From positions 1-8,193 of the forward strand of contig NZ_JADEXF010000106.1 in assembly GCF_015207245.1 (NCBI RefSeq): a stretch of 8,193 bases of DNA, in the 5' to 3' direction. The notes under the pieces are model-generated. The model saw only the letters and a program-made list of their open reading frames with translations. It did no database searches and was not told where the DNA came from. Shown here piece by piece: positions 1-6,107 of this stretch. The position numbers and the translations under genes are program-made. The DNA comes from Nostoc cf. edaphicum LEGE 07299. GTDB lineage: Bacteria > Cyanobacteriota > Cyanobacteriia > Cyanobacteriales > Nostocaceae. Each line of letters opens with the position of its first letter. Position 1 is the stretch's first letter.

Positions 1-3000
1 TTGTAAAACTGCGGTGGCTGATTGATAGCGATCGCTAAAATGATAGCAAACCATTTTATCTATAATTGCCGCTAATTCTTCACTCACTTGCACGGTTTGT
101 CGCCACATCACATTCCCCGTTTCTGGATCTGGGTGGAGTTCTTGCGGTGGTATCCCAGTTATGGCTTGAATAGCAATCATTCCTAAAGCATAAATGTCAC
201 TGCATAAACGGGGATGACCGGCAAATTGTTCTGGAGGTGCATAACCTCGCGTTCCGATGGCTACTGTGGCTAATTCTGTTTGCTCGCTACTCGGCGGTTG
301 CATTAATTTAACAGCACCAAAGTCAATCAATACCAGCCGATTATTTTGAGCGCATCTAATAATATTAGTCGGTTTGAGATCGCGATGAATCACTCGATGT
401 TGATGAACAAATTCTAGAACTTCTAAAACTTGTTTGAGCATTTCCATTACAAATGATTCGTTTTGCACATTTTGTACTGGTGGTAATTCTTCACTTAGGG
501 TATGTCCCTCAATATATTGTTGAATTAAATAAAATTCGTGGTTATCTTCAAAATAAGCAAGTAGTTCAGGAATCTGATGATGTTTACCCAAAATTTCTAA
601 AATTTCAGCTTCACTATGAAACAATCTGCGAGCGACTTGCAAAAATCGTGCATCTTGACGGGCTGGCATTAACTTTTTAACTACACAAGTAGGATTACCT
701 GGCCGTTGAGTATCCTGTGCTAAATAAGTACGACCAAATCCACCAGCGCCGAGAGTTTGAGAGATTTTGTAGCGTCCACCTAAAAGCAAATCACCTGATT
801 TTATTTCGGGTGAATCAACTGGGGGAGGAAAATCAACAGACGAGTCGGGAATTGCTGTTTTATCTTCTAAAAGTACATTTAATTGGGCGATCGCTTCTTG
901 TTGTTTTTCAACTTGCAGAACAATCACCTGAGTTTGCCGCTGATTTTGGTAGCTACTATAAGCAATTAGACAGATACTACTAATCACCAAAGCAAGAGCA
1001 GGAGGGATTAATGGCACCCATCCAGCTTGCAAAAACAAAGCAACGCAGATTACTACTAAGCCAAATAGAGTTATCCCTACCACCACTAGCAAAAGCAGCG
1101 GATTTTGCCACCGCAATGCTAAAACACCACCTAATAGCGACCAGCCCCATACCCAGATAAATTCCGCCCAGTCGGGCCAATACCAAATCAAGGGTCGCCC
1201 ATCCAACACTGTACTGATCAGTTGACTTGCTATCTGTGCATGAATAAACAGAGCAGGCATTCTGGCTGGTTGATCTGGTAAAGCGCTGTAGGGCGTATAA
1301 AAGCCACTTGGAGGGATATTAGCTGCTGTAGTGCCAATAATTACCAAACGGTCTTTAAATAAACTGGGGTTGGCTTGCCCACTAAGAACATCTGTGAGGG
1401 TTACTTGGTCGAGGCTGTTGGGGTGACGGTAATTTAATAATATTTGATAGCCCTGTGCATCCAAATGTTGGTAGCCGCCAGAATTAGGTTGTAAACGCAC
1501 AAACAAGGTTTTACCTAATATAAAATCTCCTTTTTTAGTGAAATCGTATTCAATACCTTGTTTTTCTAGATAATTAATTGCAATTAATGCACCAAATGCA
1601 AATGATGTTGTACATTTCTTATCTGTAGAGTAGGCAAATAATAAAGTGCGGCGGAGAATTTGGTCGTTTTCATTATCAGCAACCACATCGCTAAACCCAA
1701 CATTATCTATAGGAAAGTTGGGTGGCGGGGGAATTTCATCTCTACCCAAACTGCTAAACAAACAGGTAGTGACAATGTTATCTTGATTTTGGAGATTAGC
1801 CGCCAAATTATTGTCTTCCGGTCGGAAAAGATATAAACCAACAATTCGCGGTTGATAAGACTCTATTTTCTTTAATAGCTGATTGATTGTCCGATCTGAT
1901 AAAGGCCATTTCTCGCGTTTGAGATCGTTATCAGTAATTTTTACTAGCAAAATCCGCCGATCGGGTGCTTCTGCCGGACGCGATCGCAACATCTGGTCAT
2001 AAACTCTTAACTCCCAAGGCTGTAACCATTTGAGTTCCCGCATACTTAAAGTCAAAAACGCTACAGCTATACTTGTAAGAACCACTGTCTGAACTGTCAA
2101 CATTTTCAACTTAACTGGCAGATGTTCTTTAAGCCACCTGTCATCAAATACTTTCCTGTAGATCAAATTGCGTACACACAAGCTAGCGTGTTCACGGCGG
2201 ACGATAATACCTGAGAGTTTGAGGTGGGACTTGACTAAAGACTGTTCCTCATCCAAGACAATGCGCTTTCCACGGCGGATCTCGCTGTAGGTAGTTAAGA
2301 CAGCGAAAAGGTCAGGTGCCCGTTTGGTAAGCATATCCCGCACAAACTGTAAGTTATTGTCTTGCTTACTCATTGCACCAAAGAACGTACTATTTACAAC
2401 GCGGTCAACTTCGGCTTGAGACCAATTGTTGTTGTCTTGCTCTGTTATGGCCCGGCAGAGACGCTGCGTTAGATAGGGATGTCCCCCTGTCCACTTCAGT
2501 ACCCACTTGAGCATCTGCTGTGACTGTTCTAGTGGTAAACCCAGTCCATCAGCAAGAGTTAGTGCTTCTTCTAAGTTAAAGTCGGTTAACTCTACGCGCT
2601 GTCCAATATTAAAGGGCGTCCGCTTGGAGTCACGGATTAAATCACCTGGTGTTGCTACGCCGATAAGGACAAAAGAGAGACGCTGAAATTTAGGTATACG
2701 GGCACGCCCATTGTAGAGATATCGAATAGCCGCAAAAAAGTCATCGGTGAAGTTGAGACTGAGAGTTGTGTCGATTTCATCAACGAAAATCACCAAAGGT
2801 ATGACAATTTCAACCAGCAAAATTTCCTCAAAAAACCTAGTTAACCGTTGAGTAATGCCTAAATGCTTAAGAGACTGCCACCACTCAACAACATCGGTAT
2901 CTAGCATAAGTTGATCGTCAATGATGGTGAGCAAACCTAGATACCATTCTTCAGCAGTAACCTGTACCCCCAACTGAGTCAGATCGATAATCACCGACTG

Positions 3001-3195
3001 GATACCTTCATCAGCTAGTTGTTCGGCAGTCCGCACCATCAAGCTGGACTTGCCTACCTGCCGTGGAGCAAGAATATAAGCGAAAGTTCGGGCACGACAC
3101 AGTGCTAAAAGTTCCTCATCAGCTTGGCGGGGAATGTAAATGCCACCGCCAGCCTGTACTGTCCCGCCTACAGTGTAAATGTTTGGATTAGCCAC
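1..3195 (-). CDS. AAA-like ATPase / CHASE2 sensor / Ser-Thr protein kinase fusion (C-terminus cut by window edge)
   Basis: Likely a membrane signalling kinase; 1065 codons read without a stop from GTG 3195 to the window edge. Residues about 1-350 form a STAND/AAA-like ATPase: Walker A PRQVGKSS (44-51), Walker B FVDEID (D139, E140), family motif TGGHPYL (236-242), and a winged-helix-like end GIIVRRE (about 329-335). One membrane segment (366-384) precedes an extracytoplasmic CHASE2 domain (about 386-665, containing RLVIIGTTA). Three more segments follow (about 676-695, 700-720, 727-747), then a Gln-rich coiled coil (749-775) and a Hanks-type kinase from 809: GAGGFGRTY loop, K840, E862, HRDLKPTN with D939, DFG 958-960, APPEQ 986-990. 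All catalytic residues are present. Four membrane segments place both ATPase and kinase in the cytoplasm. GTG 3195 is preferred because GGGAG lies 7 bases upstream and the N-terminus (ANPNIYTVGGTVQAGG) matches the family. It overlaps the upstream TIR gene by 8 bases. The ligand and kinase substrates are unknown. Confidence 0.93.
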   Translation of the reverse strand, partial: MANPNIYTVGGTVQAGGGIYIPRQADEELLALCRARTFAYILAPRQVGKSSLMVRTAEQLADEGIQSVIIDLTQLGVQVTAEEWYLGLLTIIDDQLMLDTDVVEWWQSLKHLGITQRLTRFFEEILLVEIVIPLVIFVDEIDTTLSLNFTDDFFAAIRYLYNGRARIPKFQRLSFVLIGVATPGDLIRDSKRTPFNIGQRVELTDFNLEEALTLADGLGLPLEQSQQMLKWVLKWTGGHPYLTQRLCRAITEQDNNNWSQAEVDRVVNSTFFGAMSKQDNNLQFVRDMLTKRAPDLFAVLTTYSEIRRGKRIVLDEEQSLVKSHLKLSGIIVRREHASLCVRNLIYRKVFDDRWLKEHLPVKLKMLTVQTVVLTSIAVAFLTLSMRELKWLQPWELRVYDQMLRSRPAEAPDRRILLVKITDNDLKREKWPLSDRTINQLLKKIESYQPRIVGLYLFRPEDNNLAANLQNQDNIVTTCLFSSLGRDEIPPPPNFPIDNVGFSDVVADNENDQILRRTLLFAYSTDKKCTTSFAFGALIAINYLEKQGIEYDFTKKGDFILGKTLFVRLQPNSGGYQHLDAQGYQILLNYRHPNSLDQVTLTDVLSGQANPSLFKDRLVIIGTTAANIPPSGFYTPYSALPDQPARMPALFIHAQIASQLISTVLDGRPLIWYWPDWAEFIWVWGWSLLGGVLALRWQNPLLLLVVVGITLFGLVVICVALFLQAGWVPLIPPALALVISSICLIAYSSYQNQRQTQVIVLQVEKQQEAIAQLNVLLEDKTAIPDSSVDFPPPVDSPEIKSGDLLLGGRYKISQTLGAGGFGRTYLAQDTQRPGNPTCVVKKLMPARQDARFLQVARRLFHSEAEILEILGKHHQIPELLAYFEDNHEFYLIQQYIEGHTLSEELPPVQNVQNESFVMEMLKQVLEVLEFVHQHRVIHRDLKPTNIIRCAQNNRLVLIDFGAVKLMQPPSSEQTELATVAIGTRGYAPPEQFAGHPRLCSDIYALGMIAIQAITGIPPQELHPDPETGNVMWRQTVQVSEELAAIIDKMVCYHFSDRYQSATAVLQ

Positions 3196-4723
3196 GCAGA
3201 TGCTCCCGGAAATAATTGGTGTAAAGTTGACAACGGGGAAACACTACACGCCCTTCCCGGCGCACTAAACCTGCACCCCGCAAGCGGAAAAAGATGCGCT
3301 CATCTACACAGGTGTTCTGGTGAATTACTTGGAACATACCGTGAACTAACTCCTGTTTGTTATGCAACCGGAAGAGGTGGTTACGTAAATGATTACCAAA
3401 GGGGCCATTATCTGCGATCGCATTGGCAAATAGTTCGGTAGGATAGAGGCGATCGCTAGCAACTGAGTAAAGTGCAAGCCTTACTAAATAAGGATGTCCA
3501 CCGAGTAACGCTATTAATTGCTTTTCTTCGCTGGCGCTGAAGGGTGAACCATGACGGCGGTTTAAATCAGCAACCTGTACTGCTGTAAAATCTTCTAAAT
3601 CAATTACTAGCCCAACATTAAAGGGAGATTGGTTGAGATTATCAATTAGCTGGTAGGGTTCGGTGGAAGTAACCAGCGCTAAATCCAGTTGCTTCCAGAT
3701 GGGAGTAGTGGCGCGGCTATTGTGCCAGCTTCGCAGCATTCCAAAGAAATCAGAGCGAAAATCAGTATCAAAGACCCTTTCAACTTCATCCATCGCTAAG
3801 ACAATGGGGTTGCCAAACTCCTTCAGCAAATAGCGGCCGACGTAGCGAGTGCAACGCTGACTATTGCCCAAAGGCATATTCCAATACTCATCAACTTTGT
3901 CAGTCATTTCCAGTTCATCGGTTAACCAAGTACAGAACTGGCGAAAGAAAAGGTCAGCATTAGTTAAGGCAGCTTTATCAAACAATTGGAAATCCAACAA
4001 AGCAACCCGCTTCCCTGCATTCACAGCAGTATGAATTGTGCGGATTAACAGCGAACTTTTGCCCATTTGCCGGGGGCCTTTAATTGTAATTGTCACGCCC
4101 TGCCGCTCAATAGTCTGCAAAGCAAGTGCATCAGATGAGCGTTCTACGTAAAAAATAGATTGCGATTCCATTGTTCCTTCGGGCATTTCCAGGGAGACTG
4201 GTTGTGCTGAAGGAAAGGGATGGGGTAGGGGTGACGGCTGACTCATCTGGAGTAAGTCTGCTTTCGATTTTTCTTCACTAATAGCCAATGCACCACCAGA
4301 GACAGCCTGTAACAACTCTGCAATCAGGCGCGGCGTATCTTCTGCATCTTTCCAGAACGCCCAGTTAATCCCATTTAAGTAAGCACTTAAGGGATACAGC
4401 AACGGTTCTTGATACGCAAGACGCACCGGGAGAATTATCGGGCGTCCTGATTGTGATTTTGCCAAGTGGTGTGCTGTCTCTATTTCTGCCACCACCATCT
4501 CGCTGCTGGTTGACAAGGCTGAAAGGAAAGTAATCAAAAAATCAGCTTGGCGGATTTCTGCTTCAATACATTCAGCCCAGCGTGTACCGACAGACATGGT
4601 TTGGTCGATAAAGACTTTGTGCTGCTGCGATAGCGCCTGGAAGACTTGCAGCGCTACTGGTTCATCGGGACTAGCATTACGCTTGTAGCTGATGAAGATG
4701 CGTTTAGCCTGTGAGTTTAACAT
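3188..4723 (-). CDS. TIR domain-AAA-like (STAND-type) ATPase protein
   Basis: A 511-residue soluble protein with no signal peptide or membrane segment. Residues about 7-140 form a TIR domain: strand A RIFISYKR (8-15), FID with D40, W49, and a helix with E80 at the position of the TIR NADase catalytic Glu (TSSEMVVAEIETA). A Pro/Ser-rich linker (about 145-185) leads to a P-loop ATPase: Walker A GPRQMGKSS (216-224), Walker B IVLAMDEVE (D312, E313), SPFNVG (367-372) and GGHPYL (409-414). A winged-helix-like tail follows (GLVRREGRVVF, 485-495). TIR domains act as adaptors or NAD-cleaving enzymes, and STAND ATPases act as ligand-gated switches; which applies here cannot be read from sequence. ATG 4723 begins 9 bases after an AAGG and directly precedes the TIR fold. 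The last 8 bases overlap the start of the kinase gene, suggesting translational coupling. The ATPase module resembles that of the downstream protein, suggesting duplication of a shared module. Confidence 0.93.
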   Translation of the reverse strand: MLNSQAKRIFISYKRNASPDEPVALQVFQALSQQHKVFIDQTMSVGTRWAECIEAEIRQADFLITFLSALSTSSEMVVAEIETAHHLAKSQSGRPIILPVRLAYQEPLLYPLSAYLNGINWAFWKDAEDTPRLIAELLQAVSGGALAISEEKSKADLLQMSQPSPLPHPFPSAQPVSLEMPEGTMESQSIFYVERSSDALALQTIERQGVTITIKGPRQMGKSSLLIRTIHTAVNAGKRVALLDFQLFDKAALTNADLFFRQFCTWLTDELEMTDKVDEYWNMPLGNSQRCTRYVGRYLLKEFGNPIVLAMDEVERVFDTDFRSDFFGMLRSWHNSRATTPIWKQLDLALVTSTEPYQLIDNLNQSPFNVGLVIDLEDFTAVQVADLNRRHGSPFSASEEKQLIALLGGHPYLVRLALYSVASDRLYPTELFANAIADNGPFGNHLRNHLFRLHNKQELVHGMFQVIHQNTCVDERIFFRLRGAGLVRREGRVVFPRCQLYTNYFREHLRG

Positions 4724-4746
4724 TACTATTAACCTTGTCTTCCTTC

Positions 4747-4797
4747 AGCTTTTTGAGTGGAAAAGCTTTTCTAGTTGAGAGTCAGTTTTGTACAAAA
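4747..4797. promoter_or_regulatory. Cluster of palindromes upstream of the TIR-ATPase gene
   Basis: Three dyads lie within 51 bp, starting 24 bases before the ATG at 4723. AGCTTTT (4747-4753) pairs with AAAAGCT (4761-4767) across 7 bases. GAAAAGCTTTTC (4760-4771) is a perfect 12-bp palindrome overlapping the right arm, so the two pairings exclude each other in RNA. TTTTGTACAAAA (4786-4797) is a second perfect 12-bp palindrome. They could be operator sites or a leader structure for the TIR/kinase operon. This is inference, since no regulator is encoded nearby and I find no clear -35/-10 pair. Confidence 0.35.
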
Positions 4798-5212
4798 GTT
4801 GGGTAATTCTGTACTTCGTCATCCAAGGGCGGTTTTTCCCTATTTTGAGGATTACCTGAACAAATTAGGATTTTATTCACAGCGCTATCAACTAGTTACA
4901 CTCTACTACAGCGCAGTTGCAGGCAATTACCGACAGCCCAAAAAAATTGCTTACGGAGCTAAAAGACTCGTTAACGGAGCTAAAAGACTCGTCAACGGAG
5001 CTAAAAGACTCGTCAACGGAGCTAAAAGACTCGTCAACGGAGTTCAAAGACTCGTCAACGGAGTTCAAAGACTCGTTAACGGAGTTCAAAGACTCGTCAA
5101 CGGAGTTCAAAGACTCGTCAACGGAGTTCAAAGACTCGTCAACGGAGTTCAAAGACTCGTTAACGGAGTTCAAAGACTCATTAGAGATATGAAAAATAAT
5201 GTAGAGACGTAG
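4775..5212 (+). CDS. Doubtful reading frame containing a 7-residue repeat
   Basis: A TTG-initiated frame of 145 codons whose first 60 residues are non-repetitive and whose remainder is eleven copies of GAKRLVN, changing to GVQRLVN from the fifth copy, ending RDMKNNVET. The stop falls inside the left arm of the inverted repeat at 5200-5230. The 21-bp unit is open in several frames on both strands, so openness proves little. In favour of coding: the recurrent C/T change in the repeat (GTC/GTT, Val) is synonymous only in this frame, and the terminal change is Val to Ile. Against it: no ribosome binding site, a TTG start, a basic repetitive composition unlike any family I recognise, and no promoter. 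Most likely non-coding or very recently evolved. Confidence 0.2.
   Translation: MRVSFVQKLGNSVLRHPRAVFPYFEDYLNKLGFYSQRYQLVTLYYSAVAGNYRQPKKIAYGAKRLVNGAKRLVNGAKRLVNGAKRLVNGVQRLVNGVQRLVNGVQRLVNGVQRLVNGVQRLVNGVQRLVNGVQRLIRDMKNNVET
4954..5184. repeat. Tandem array of eleven 21-bp units
   Basis: Units begin at 4954 and every 21 bases to 5164. The first four carry CGGAGCTAAAAGACTCGT and the next seven CGGAGTTCAAAGACTCGT, each followed by CAA or TAA; the last unit ends CATTAG. The two forms sit in contiguous blocks, as expected when units amplify by slippage or unequal exchange. The 21-bp length keeps every frame in register, giving seven-residue repeats on both strands (GAKRLVN or TELKDSS forward, SVDESLN reverse). 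There are no unique spacers, so it is not a CRISPR array. Short tandem repeats based on seven bases are common in Nostoc-type genomes, but I do not recognise this unit. Confidence 0.95.
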
Positions 5213-5230
5213 CAGTGCTACATCTCTACA
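5200..5230. repeat. Inverted repeat of Nostoc intergenic palindrome type
   Basis: The left arm TGTAGAGACGTAGCA (5200-5214) and the right arm TGCTACATCTCTACA (5216-5230) match at 14 of 15 positions around a single G. The one mismatch is C/A, which becomes a G-U wobble in minus-strand RNA. The outer TGTAGAGACGT...CTCTACA pattern recurs between genes in Nostoc and Anabaena genomes, from my knowledge of those sequences. It could be a dispersed non-autonomous element or an RNA hairpin. It lacks a following T tract, so I do not call it a terminator. Confidence 0.8.
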
Positions 5231-5309
5231 AGGGTTCTAGATAATGCATATTTAATTTATAGAGATATCTATTAATAGAGTTTAAGGGAATTAAACCTCA
5301 TCTCAAACC

Positions 5310-5341
5310 AAAACAAAGCCTGCATAGACAGGCTTTGTTTT
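5310..5341. terminator. Rho-independent-like terminator, usable in both directions
   Basis: The 13-base arms AAAACAAAGCCTG (5310-5322) and CAGGCTTTGTTTT (5329-5341) pair perfectly around a 6-base loop. The A-rich/T-rich outer ends supply a U tract on either strand. It lies 64 bases past the stop of the minus-strand lipoprotein gene ending at 5405 and is well placed to end that transcript. In the other direction it would stop transcription leaving the tandem-repeat region. Confidence 0.85.
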
Positions 5342-5349
5342 AGTAGCAC

Positions 5350-5364
5350 CAGACTATAAGTCTG
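5350..5364. repeat. Short inverted repeat between terminator and lipoprotein gene
   Basis: CAGACT (5350-5355) and AGTCTG (5359-5364) pair around a 3-base loop, between the lipoprotein stop codon and the main terminator hairpin. On the minus-strand transcript this would be a small first stem ahead of the long one. It is short enough to be incidental. Confidence 0.4.
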
Positions 5365-5404
5365 TGGGCGCTTTCAAATTTTTACAAGAATTAAATGACT
5401 AATT

Positions 5405-6001
5405 TCAATCAACCGCTCTCTTCACTGCATTGCCTGCATCATCAGCTGTACGCCGAGCATTTCTACCAACATCCTCAGCCCCACGCTGAACATTTGTTGT
5501 CACATCTTCGGCAGCATTCTGGGTATTACCCTTAATATTTTCAATTCCTCGCTGAGTTCCCTTAACAACACCTTTGCGAACTTCCTCAGCTGAACTGCCG
5601 ATATCTTCACCCAGGTTCTTCACTCTTTCACCAAAAGGTGTACCTTGTTTGTAATTTTCGCCATACTGCTCTGGGCTGTCAGCTCCTTTCTGGTCAATAT
5701 TTTTTTGAGCATTTTTCGCCAGTGCATCAGCTCTGTCAGTCGCTGCTTTCTCGTCTAATCTGCCTCTCGGTTCTACATCACTAAAGTTATTCATTCCACC
5801 AGCAGGAGAAGAGAGAGGATAATCTTTTGTGGGATCGTATCGTTGTTGAGTATAACCTGGTTGCTTCTCAGGCTGTGGTGGTTGTGTTGCTATTCCTGGA
5901 GCACCACAAGCTTGTGTCAGAAATAAGAATATTCCTGCCAAAAAGACTGTTAAAACTTTTAAGGGACGAATATTTTTCAGCCAAGTCATTGCTTTTTTCA
6001 T
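5405..6001 (-). CDS. Small lipoprotein with an 11-residue-periodic (LEA-like) C-terminal helix
   Basis: A 198-residue predicted lipoprotein of unknown function. An N-terminal Lys/Arg region and hydrophobic segment (about 14-29) end in LTQAC, with C32 as the likely lipidated residue; Gln and Thr make this lipobox only fairly canonical. Residues 35-80 are rich in Pro, Gln and Gly and probably disordered. From about 136 to the end the sequence is highly charged with an 11-residue period, clearest at 147-190 (units containing TQRGIENI, TQNAAEDV, VQRGAEDV, ARRTADDA). This resembles group-3 LEA and apolipoprotein-type amphipathic helices. ATG 6001 is chosen over the in-frame ATG at 6055 because AAGGA lies 9 bases before it and the signal peptide then begins immediately (MKKAMTWLKNIR). 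The neighbouring lipoprotein has the same N-terminal plan, so the two appear to be paralogues. A membrane-surface or stress-protective role is only a guess. Confidence 0.85.
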   Translation of the reverse strand: MKKAMTWLKNIRPLKVLTVFLAGIFLFLTQACGAPGIATQPPQPEKQPGYTQQRYDPTKDYPLSSPAGGMNNFSDVEPRGRLDEKAATDRADALAKNAQKNIDQKGADSPEQYGENYKQGTPFGERVKNLGEDIGSSAEEVRKGVVKGTQRGIENIKGNTQNAAEDVTTNVQRGAEDVGRNARRTADDAGNAVKRAVD

Positions 6002-6083
6002 ACTTTTAAGTCCTTGCTTTTTTGTGACTAAGTTAAACTTCAACCAAGATGGCATTTGGAATTAATTTTACATCCAAAGCATT

Positions 6084-6107
6084 CAGATAAAATAAGAGTT
6101 TTATCTG
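6084..6107. repeat. AT-rich stem-loop across the stop codon of the upstream lipoprotein gene
   Basis: CAGATAAAA (6084-6092) and TTTTATCTG (6099-6107) are a perfect 9-bp inverted repeat with a 6-base loop. The right arm contains the stop codon (6101-6103) of the minus-strand gene 6101-6667. It sits between the two lipoprotein genes and could act as a weak terminator, an RNA stability element or a processing site. The low GC content argues against a strong terminator. Confidence 0.6.

Larger units (their letters stand above)
4724..5404. other. 681-bp intergenic region with repeats and hairpins
   Basis: This gap lies between the start of the TIR-ATPase gene and the end of a lipoprotein gene, both on the minus strand. 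It contains palindromes near the TIR gene, a 21-bp tandem array, an inverted repeat at 5200-5230 and a terminator-like hairpin at 5310-5341, each listed separately. Apart from the array-spanning reading frame noted below, I see no convincing gene. It contains no HIP1 octamer, whereas the two large genes beside it contain five. Confidence 0.7.

Noticed and set aside
453..983. Plus-strand open frames at 453-680 and 717-983.
   Set aside because: They lie opposite the kinase domain and the segment before it, whose minus-strand frame carries HRDLKPTN, DFG and the glycine loop. They show no motif of their own.
980..1186. Minus-strand open frame of 68 codons.
   Set aside because: It is out of frame inside the membrane segments of the CHASE2-kinase gene, which is continuous through this region.
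3124..3441. Plus-strand open frame of 105 codons.
   Set aside because: It is antisense to the end of the TIR-ATPase gene and the start of the kinase gene, and matches no family I know.
4954..5184. Possible CRISPR array.
   Set aside because: The repeats are directly contiguous with no unique spacers, and no cas-like gene is present.
4892..5192. Open frames at 4917-5192 (plus) and 4892-5173 (minus) with heptad repeats.
   Set aside because: They are produced by a stop-free 21-bp repeat; there is no ribosome binding site, and the C/T repeat variation is non-synonymous in both.
5827..6009. Plus-strand open frame of 60 codons.
   Set aside because: It is antisense to the lipoprotein signal-peptide region and has no support.
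6002..6055. Eighteen-residue N-terminal extension of the first lipoprotein (ATG at 6055).
   Set aside because: It has no Shine-Dalgarno sequence, and the extension would displace the signal peptide from the N-terminus; ATG 6001 has AAGGA at good spacing.
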